DNA from: Chloroflexota bacterium
Lineage (GTDB): Bacteria > Chloroflexota > Dormibacteria > CF-121
NCBI GenBank assembly: GCA_005881235.1
Contig: VBEQ01000153.1
Coordinates: 1-17,959 of the forward strand
Direction: 5' to 3'
DNA: 17,959 bases
Made by a program: the position numbers and the translations under genes. Below the pieces are notes generated by a model, which ran no database searches, was not told the origin of the DNA, and was given only the letters and a program-made list of their open reading frames with translations. Positions 12,749 through 17,959 of this stretch are shown here, one piece after another; positions within the stretch are counted from its first letter, which is position 1; each line of letters starts with the position of its first letter.

Positions 12749-15372
12749 TTCGACGATCGGGCCTGGTACCAGCGCACGAACTCGGCCGCCGGCAACGGCC
12801 GGCAGAGGTAGTAGCCCTGGGCCAGGTCGCAGCCCTGAGCAGCCAGCATCTCCCAGGTTGAGGCTTCCTCGACGCCCTCCGCCACGGCGACCAGCCCGAG
12901 CGCGTGGGCCAGGTCGATCGTCGATCGGACGATCAGCCCGTCCTTCTTTTTGGACGGCATGTCGGTGACGAAGGTCTTGTCGATCTTGAGCTCATCGATC
13001 GGCAGGCGCTTCAGGTTGGTGAGGGAGGAAAAGCCCGTGCCGAAATCATCGATCGACACGCGCACGCCCATGGCCTTGAGCGGCGCCAGCACCTTGAGGG
13101 TTTCCTCGGCATCGGCCATCAGGGTGCTCTCCGTGATTTCGAGTGTCAGCCAGTCGGGCGGCACCGAATACATTTCCAGGACCCGGGTTACGCATTGGAG
13201 GAGCTCGGGATCCTGCAGGTTGCGGATCGAGAGGTTCACTGCCATGCGAAGCGTGATGCCCTCGCGCCACCAGCGGTCCTGTTGCTGGACGGCCGCCTCG
13301 ATGACGCGGCGACCGAGCGGTCGGATCAGGCGCGACTGCTCCGCCAGCGGAATGAAGCGATCCGGTGCCAGCAGCCCGTGACGCGGATGTGGCCAGCGCA
13401 CGAGGGCTTCGACGCCGATGACCTCGCTCGTTCCGCAACGAAGCACCGGCTGATAGTGAAGAGTCAGCGCGTTCTCTTCGATGGCGCGACGAAGCTCGAA
13501 GGTCAGCGTCAGACTGCTGGAATCGACCTCGTGTTCGAGGGTATAGAAGGCGATCCCGGCGCCGGCTCGCTTGGCTTCATACATCGCGGCGTCCGCGCGT
13601 CGGAGCAAGATGTCCGCATCTTCCGCATGCCGGGGAAAGAGCGCGATCCCGACGCTGGCTCGAATCTCGAGCGACTCGTCCTCGATCACCAGCGGTTCCT
13701 GGAGCGCCTGGAGGATCCGTGCGGCCGTCGCGCCCGCAGCGGCTTCGTCGACGACGCCCGGGAGAATGATGGCGAACTCGTCGCCGCCAAGACGGGCGAC
13801 CGTGTCTGATTCCCGCAGCTGACCCTTGAGCCGGGTCGATACGTGGCGCAGGACGTCGTCGCCCCCGTGATGCCCGAAGGTGTCGTTGATCTCCTTGAAC
13901 CGGTCCAGGTCCATCATCAGCAGGGCTAGCGGATGGTGCTCGCGCTTGCTGGCCAGGATGGCCTGCCGCAGCCGGTCGAACATCAAGGTCCGGTTGGGAA
14001 GGTCCGTCAGGCCGTCGTGCAGGGCCAGATGTTCGAGGGCGATCTCCTGTTTCTTTCGAGCCGTGATGTCCTCGGTCATGACGATGAGAAAGAGGGGTTC
14101 GTTGGAAGGACCGCGCACCAGTGACGCGATCGAGTTGCACCAGACAAGCCCGCCCAGCTTGTGCACGTAGCGGAGTTCCTGCTGCAGCTCGTGGCGATTT
14201 CCCTCGGATAGCTCGGTGAGCTGCGCTAACCGTCCTTCGCGAACATAGTCAGGATGGATGAAGGTGGCGAGCGGGTTGTGCGTCAACTCCTCGGCGCTGT
14301 AGCCCAGCATTCGCTGGAGCGCCGGGTTCGCCTCGATGATCTGGCCCGCAAGGTCGATGCGCGCGATGCCGATCGCCGCCCGATTGAAGACGGCTCGGAA
14401 CCGTTCCTCACTCTCGCGCAGCGCCCCCTCGACCTGTTTGCGCTCGGTGATGTCCAGGAAGCTGGCCACCACCTGGAGGGCCTGGCCGTCCGGACCCACC
14501 ACCGGGATGGCGTCGATCAGGACCCAGCGCTCGCGGCCATCGGCGAGTACGATCTTGTTCGTCACCCCGTGCACGGATTGCCGGCTTCGGAGGACGACCG
14601 GTCCAATGCGGTCGGTGCTCTTCAACGCCGATCCATCTTCTGCGTAGGCATGCCAGAGCTGGTCCGGCGTCTTGCCACGCATTTCCTCGGCGCTCAGCCC
14701 GATGATGCGCTCGCCGGCCGGATTGATCTGGATGATGACCCCCGAGGCGCTCAGCACCAGGACGCCGGAGGCGACGCTGCCGTAGAGCGAGCGAAAGCGC
14801 TGCTCGGAGGCGGCAAGGTCGATGTCGAGGCGACCGGCTTCGAGCGACGGCGCTACCTGGGCCGCGAGTAACGACAGAAGCCGCAGGTCGTCCGCGTCAA
14901 ACCCACCAACGGCGTGGGTCAGCACCGCCATCGCACCCACCGTCCTGCCGCGCGCCAGCAGCGGGATGCCCACGGCGGCGCGAACGCCGTGTTCCAGGGC
15001 CCAGGGTACGGCGCCCTCCCACTTCGGATAGTCGTCGATGATCAGCGGCTCTTGCCGCTGAAAGGCCAGCCCGGCCACCCCCTTCCCGACCTCGAGGGTG
15101 CGCGAGGCACCCGCCTGGTACCCGCGGTTGTCGGCCAGGCTGTGCAGCAGGCCGGTGCTGGAGACCCACCAGTAGAGGGCCGCCCCGTCGACGCCCAGCA
15201 GATCGCACGCCAAATCGACCGCGTGTTTCGCCAGCGCGGTCGGCTCGAGGACGCCACTGGCCGCCACGGCCAGTTCGTGCAGCGCTGCAAGTGCCCGCGG
15301 GCCGACCGCTGGACTGGCGCCAGTGTGCTTGTCGACCACGGAGGATGCAACGTGCCTAGGTCGTAGCACCAT
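12739..15372 (-). CDS. GAF-PAS-PAS-GGDEF-EAL cyclic-di-GMP signalling protein
   Basis: The protein has 877 residues. A GAF domain spans about 28-180 (ALAKHAVDLACDLLGVDGAA ... AVGIPLLARGRTVGAMAVLT). Two PAS domains follow, about 187-310 (EQRFRSLYGSVASGVLVLSA) and 315-440 (EERFRAVFNRAAIGIARIDL), each with a PAC-type end. The diguanylate cyclase domain has an intact GGDEF at 529-533 and the product-inhibition site RESD at 520-523, five residues before it. The phosphodiesterase domain has EALVRW at 655 and DDFGTGFSS at 775. Both catalytic domains therefore look active, so net activity depends on the sensor inputs. No membrane segment is visible; it is probably cytoplasmic. The start is ATG 15372 with only a weak GGCGAG site; a later GTG is possible. 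It is a single gene, convergent with the E1 operon. The GAF/PAS ligand is unknown. Confidence 0.93.
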   Translation of the reverse strand: MVLRPRHVASSVVDKHTGASPAVGPRALAALHELAVAASGVLEPTALAKHAVDLACDLLGVDGAALYWWVSSTGLLHSLADNRGYQAGASRTLEVGKGVAGLAFQRQEPLIIDDYPKWEGAVPWALEHGVRAAVGIPLLARGRTVGAMAVLTHAVGGFDADDLRLLSLLAAQVAPSLEAGRLDIDLAASEQRFRSLYGSVASGVLVLSASGVIIQINPAGERIIGLSAEEMRGKTPDQLWHAYAEDGSALKSTDRIGPVVLRSRQSVHGVTNKIVLADGRERWVLIDAIPVVGPDGQALQVVASFLDITERKQVEGALRESEERFRAVFNRAAIGIARIDLAGQIIEANPALQRMLGYSAEELTHNPLATFIHPDYVREGRLAQLTELSEGNRHELQQELRYVHKLGGLVWCNSIASLVRGPSNEPLFLIVMTEDITARKKQEIALEHLALHDGLTDLPNRTLMFDRLRQAILASKREHHPLALLMMDLDRFKEINDTFGHHGGDDVLRHVSTRLKGQLRESDTVARLGGDEFAIILPGVVDEAAAGATAARILQALQEPLVIEDESLEIRASVGIALFPRHAEDADILLRRADAAMYEAKRAGAGIAFYTLEHEVDSSSLTLTFELRRAIEENALTLHYQPVLRCGTSEVIGVEALVRWPHPRHGLLAPDRFIPLAEQSRLIRPLGRRVIEAAVQQQDRWWREGITLRMAVNLSIRNLQDPELLQCVTRVLEMYSVPPDWLTLEITESTLMADAEETLKVLAPLKAMGVRVSIDDFGTGFSSLTNLKRLPIDELKIDKTFVTDMPSKKKDGLIVRSTIDLAHALGLVAVAEGVEEASTWEMLAAQGCDLAQGYYLCRPLPAAEFVRWYQARSSKAA

Positions 15373-15448
15373 GCGACTCGCCGGGACCCGCGCCGACCGA
15401 GCAGCTTATGGTCAAGGGGGAGCGCCTTCAGCTGGCGGCTACGTCCCA

Positions 15449-15481
15449 AATGAAAAGGAGCCCGACCAAAGGCCGGGCTCC
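15449..15481 (-). terminator. Intrinsic terminator of the DUF4386 gene
   Basis: GGAGCCCG (15457-15464) pairs perfectly with CGGGCTCC (15474-15481), with further CC/GG pairing towards an AAA loop. Read on the minus strand, the hairpin is followed directly by TTTTCATTT. It lies 28 nt after the stop of the minus-strand membrane protein gene and upstream of the GGDEF-EAL gene, so it separates the two transcripts. Confidence 0.85.
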
Positions 15482-15509
15482 AAGATGCGCCAGGTGGAGG
15501 CGGGAAGCT

Positions 15510-16220
15510 CTACCTGACAGCGGCCAGGGGACGGTTGTCGACTGCGACCGGTCGGCCGTAAAGGGCGGTAATGGCCGACGGCCTGAAGCCTTTGACGACC
15601 AAATAAACGCCCAGCGAAAACTCCCAGACTGCGATCGGGATTGCGAACAGCCCGGTCGTAGAGGCATGCTGCCCGATGACACCAAACAGCACGGCGCCGT
15701 CGCCAGCGACCAGCAGGGTCATTCCGGTGAATCCGAGCAGCGGAAGCCACCGTGGCACCAGGCGCGACTGGTACAGCAGCGAGCCTATCAACAGCGCATT
15801 GACGGCAGGAATGAAGCTCTGGCTGAGCAGGAAGATCCGGTCATACATGCTGATCAGCGCATGGCCGGTGACCAACGCATTCGTTCCGGCTCCGGCCTGC
15901 TGCAAGGTGACCAGCGACAGGACGCACGCCACGCCAGCGAGGATGGCGCCGCCTTCCAGGGTTCGCGTGGCGACAAAGCCCAGCGCGGCTCCCTCGTTCT
16001 GCCTCTTGACCACCGGGAACAGCGCGACGGCAGTGCCGATACCGGCGAGCGCCACGATCATCTCCAGGATGGCGCCAACGATGATGCCGGTATTCGAGCC
16101 ATGCCCGAGGATGTAGTTCGAAGCGCGCAGCGGATTGTAGAGAAAGAGGGTCGGGATCGAGACGAAGCTGAGCAGGTAGAGCGCGCCTGCGGCAAACGCT
16201 GTCTTTCGAAGTGGACTCAT
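15510..16220 (-). CDS. DUF4386-type integral membrane protein
   Basis: The protein has 236 residues with about six hydrophobic segments, including KTAFAAGALYLLSFVSIPTL near the start, IIVGAILEMIVALAGIGTAV, GGAILAGVACVLSLVTLQQA, LPLLGFTGMTLLVAGDGAVL and AIPIAVWEFSLGVYLVVKGF. The arrangement, the 'GALYLLSFV' start and the 'IAVWEFSLGVYLVVKGF' end match the DUF4386 family, whose biochemical role is unknown. AAGGAG about 8 nt before the ATG supports the start. A strong terminator follows. It lies 109 bp after two coupled small genes on the same strand, and may be co-transcribed with them or have its own promoter; I could not pick out a convincing one. Confidence 0.85.
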   Translation of the reverse strand: MSPLRKTAFAAGALYLLSFVSIPTLFLYNPLRASNYILGHGSNTGIIVGAILEMIVALAGIGTAVALFPVVKRQNEGAALGFVATRTLEGGAILAGVACVLSLVTLQQAGAGTNALVTGHALISMYDRIFLLSQSFIPAVNALLIGSLLYQSRLVPRWLPLLGFTGMTLLVAGDGAVLFGVIGQHASTTGLFAIPIAVWEFSLGVYLVVKGFRPSAITALYGRPVAVDNRPLAAVR

Positions 16221-16329
16221 TGGAAACTCCTTGTTGATAAGGTCATCGACGCGACGACCACGGATTGATGTTCACAGCGAGCGCCGTGTCATCGTGGACC
16301 CATCAACCACCTCCCCCCTCTTCTCGCCT

Positions 16330-16506
16330 TCATCGCGAGCCCCAGTTGTTCCCGTACCGAATCACGGCGTCGATGCGGTCTTCTGTCCGGGCCGCAGCCT
16401 CGCAGGCCAAGACGAACTCGATCAGCTCCGTCAGCTGTGCGTCGAGTGAGGCGATTGCTGTTGGTTCGTTGCGCGCGGTCTCCACTTGACTGTTGAGCTC
16501 GTTCAT
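16330..16506 (-). CDS. Small hypothetical protein (58 residues), coupled to the upstream small gene
   Basis: It encodes MNELNSQVETARNEPTAIAS, LDAQLTELIEFVLACEAAAR and TEDRIDAVIRYGNNWGSR. It is acidic and mostly amphipathic helix in appearance, with no signal peptide or membrane segment. I do not recognise the family. The ATG shares one base with the stop of the 73-residue gene (TGATG), and AGGGG lies about 8 nt upstream. These two points are the evidence that it is real. It could be a partner of the upstream small protein. The 109 bases between its stop and the DUF4386 start hold no further gene that I can support. Confidence 0.6.
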   Translation of the reverse strand: MNELNSQVETARNEPTAIASLDAQLTELIEFVLACEAAARTEDRIDAVIRYGNNWGSR

Positions 16507-16727
16507 CACTCATCCCCTGTGGAAAGTGCCGGCGTGGAGGTCAGGCTTGTGACTTCGTAACCGTGCAAGGCTTCGAGAAACGGCTGAAAGCTGCCCCAGA
16601 CCAGGCAGCAAACCCGGTGGCCGTCGACCTCGACCTCGGTGACCCCTATCGCCCGCGCGATTTGTCGCACCGGAGGCGGGCCGATGAATGTCACCTGAAC
16701 TCGCTGGGTCGCTAGCTCCTTCGTCAT
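16506..16727 (-). CDS. Small hypothetical protein (73 residues)
   Basis: It encodes MTKELATQRVQVTFIGPPPV, RQIARAIGVTEVEVDGHRVC, CLVWGSFQPFLEALHGYEVT and SLTSTPALSTGDE. The pattern of short strands (VQVTFI, VTEVEVDGHRVCCLVW) around a helix suggests a small folded alpha/beta domain, with a Cys-Cys pair in the third strand. I do not recognise the family and assign no function. Its ATG lies 68 bp from the divergent ATG of the STAND regulator, and its stop is coupled to the 58-residue gene. This is an arrangement often seen for a regulator and its target (inference). No clear ribosome site precedes the ATG, so the start could be slightly different. Confidence 0.6.
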   Translation of the reverse strand: MTKELATQRVQVTFIGPPPVRQIARAIGVTEVEVDGHRVCCLVWGSFQPFLEALHGYEVTSLTSTPALSTGDE

Positions 16728-16795
16728 ACTTGTCAGCCTGAGGCCGCAGCCGGCCGCCCGAATCGTCAGGATTACTGAGTCGATGCGTAGTCACC

Positions 16796-17959
16796 ATGGC
16801 CAGACCTAAGCACCGGATGGGCAACCTGCCCGCGGAGGCGACCAGCTTCATCGGCCGCCGGAGGGAGCTGGGCGAGATCAGAAAGAAGCTCGCCACGGCC
16901 CGCCTGGTCAGCCTCGTGGGGCCAGGAGGCGTCGGGAAGACCCGACTCGCACTACGCATTGCGGCCGACCTGGGACGTGGCTTCGCGGACGGCGCCTGGT
17001 TGGTCGAGCTGGCCGAGATTCGCGATGGGGCTCTGGTGACCAACGCCGTGCTCGCAGCCCTGGACCTCCGCGACCAGGCCGCAATCAAGCCGCTGCAGAT
17101 CCTGCTCTCCGACTTGCAAAACAGGCAGCTGTTGCTCGTCCTCGACAACTGTGAGCACCTCCTCGGAGACGTTGCTCCACTGGTGGCCGAAGTCCTTCGC
17201 GCCGCGCCCAGGCTGACGTTGATCACTACAACTCGAGAGCCGCTCCAGGTGCCAGGCGAGCACGTCATCCCCATTCCGCCGCTGCAGGTCCCTCCAGGAG
17301 ACGGAACGCAACCACTCGCTCAGCTGCGACAGAACGAAGCCGTGATGCTGTTTAGTGAGCGGGCGGGAGCGGCATCGGGCACCTTCGAGCTCAACGGCTC
17401 GAACCAGGCGGTGGTCGTCGCGCTGTGCCGCCGGCTCGACGGTTTGCCGCTGGCGATTGAACTCGCGGCGGTCAGAACCCGAGTCCTCAGCGTGGAGCAG
17501 ATCATGGATCGCTTGTCTGACCGATTTGCGCTGCTCACCGGCGGAGGCCGGGCGGCACTCCCGCGTCATCAAACGCTCCGAACGACCATTGACTGGAGTT
17601 ACGACCTCTTGACGCCGGCCGAGCAAGTGCTGTTCAGGCGGTTATGCGTGTTCGCCGGTCGATTCACCCTAGAGGATGTCGCGTCAGTTTGCACATCCAG
17701 CGACGTGCCTGCCACGGAGGTATTGGACATCCTATCGGCGCTGGTCGATAAATCGCTGGTAACGAAAGAGGACGTCAGGGGAGTTGCCTGCTATCGACTG
17801 CACGAGACCCTGCGCGAATACGCGCGCCTCAAGTTGGGGGATGCAGACGAGGATGAACTTCTCGAGGAGCGGTGCCTCGAGCACTACCGGACGACCTGTC
17901 TGCGATCTGCGGACCAGGCTCGATACCGGCTTCTCGAGTGGCTCGCGTGGGCCGAGCTG
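16796..17959 (+). CDS. STAND/NB-ARC ATPase regulator, 3' end cut by window
   Basis: The first 388 residues are present and the frame is open to the window edge. It begins MARPKHRMGNLPAEATSFIG, the usual opening of LuxR/AfsR-like STAND regulators. Walker A is GPGGVGKT (42-49), Walker B is LLLVLDNCEHLL (Asp117), the sensor-like TTTREPL follows, and GLPLAIELAA (216-225) is the NB-ARC 'GxP' motif. A winged-helix region comes next (QTLRTTIDWSYDLLTPAEQV ... FAGRFTLEDV ... LVDKSLV ... YRLHETLREYARLKL). There is no N-terminal DNA-binding domain, so one is expected at the C-terminus, with TPR-like repeats before it (family knowledge; outside the window). Such proteins act as nucleotide-switched transcription activators. 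It is divergent from the 73-residue small gene. Confidence 0.88.
   Translation, partial: MARPKHRMGNLPAEATSFIGRRRELGEIRKKLATARLVSLVGPGGVGKTRLALRIAADLGRGFADGAWLVELAEIRDGALVTNAVLAALDLRDQAAIKPLQILLSDLQNRQLLLVLDNCEHLLGDVAPLVAEVLRAAPRLTLITTTREPLQVPGEHVIPIPPLQVPPGDGTQPLAQLRQNEAVMLFSERAGAASGTFELNGSNQAVVVALCRRLDGLPLAIELAAVRTRVLSVEQIMDRLSDRFALLTGGGRAALPRHQTLRTTIDWSYDLLTPAEQVLFRRLCVFAGRFTLEDVASVCTSSDVPATEVLDILSALVDKSLVTKEDVRGVACYRLHETLREYARLKLGDADEDELLEERCLEHYRTTCLRSADQARYRLLEWLAWAEL

Noticed and set aside
15408..16268. 286-codon plus-strand frame across the DUF4386 gene and its terminator
   Set aside because: It is antisense to a clear membrane protein with a ribosome site and terminator, and the peptide has no motifs.

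Overview
The window is about 18 kb of GC-rich bacterial chromosome with compact gene packing. It looks like an uncultured soil or sediment bacterium. The STAND/NB-ARC regulator of the 'NLPxxxTSFIGR' type, the DUF4386 membrane protein, the lipoprotein-anchored binding protein and strong AAGGAGG/GGAGG ribosome sites fit Chloroflexota, Dormibacterota-like or actinobacterial relatives. The phylum cannot be fixed from this sequence alone.

Left edge (1-1174): a truncated alpha/beta hydrolase on the minus strand faces away from an OsmC-family peroxidase-like gene on the plus strand. The OsmC gene appears broken by a TGA at 884-886. That TGA sits exactly where the family has its first redox cysteine. 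The frame stays open to the normal C-terminus, the second redox cysteine is present, and a GC-rich hairpin with a G-starting loop lies 19 nt after the TGA. I read it as a selenoprotein with an in-frame Sec codon and a bacterial SECIS element. An ordinary gene caller would split or truncate it.

Centre (1152-12728): a regulon around one LacI-family regulator. To its left, divergently transcribed, is a six-gene operon: a lipoprotein substrate-binding protein, LivH, LivM, LivG, LivF and an FAD-dependent phytoene-dehydrogenase-like oxidoreductase. From LivH onward the genes are joined by 1-4 nt overlaps or a 2 nt gap. To its right is a four-gene operon: a 3-hydroxyisobutyrate-dehydrogenase-like enzyme, an M24 (creatinase/aminopeptidase P/DddP-like) protein with an altered metal site, and the E1-alpha and E1-beta subunits of a 2-oxoacid dehydrogenase. 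Both operons have a TTGACA-N17-TAnnnT promoter with a CAAACG-type palindrome just after the -10 box, which indicates one regulator controlling both. The gene set suggests import and breakdown of a small organic compound ending in a 2-oxoacid; the substrate is not identifiable here. No E2 or E3 gene is present.

Right part (12739-17959): a GAF-PAS-PAS-GGDEF-EAL cyclic-di-GMP protein converges on the E1 operon. Upstream of it lie a DUF4386 membrane protein with a clear terminator, two coupled small unknown genes (58 and 73 residues), and a divergent STAND ATPase regulator cut by the window end.

Two copies of a 28-bp palindromic repeat (24/28 identical, same orientation) lie inside coding ends: the C-terminus of the FAD enzyme and the N-terminus of LivM. 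No stretch longer than about 140 bases is without a gene. I saw no rRNA, tRNA, CRISPR array or transposase.
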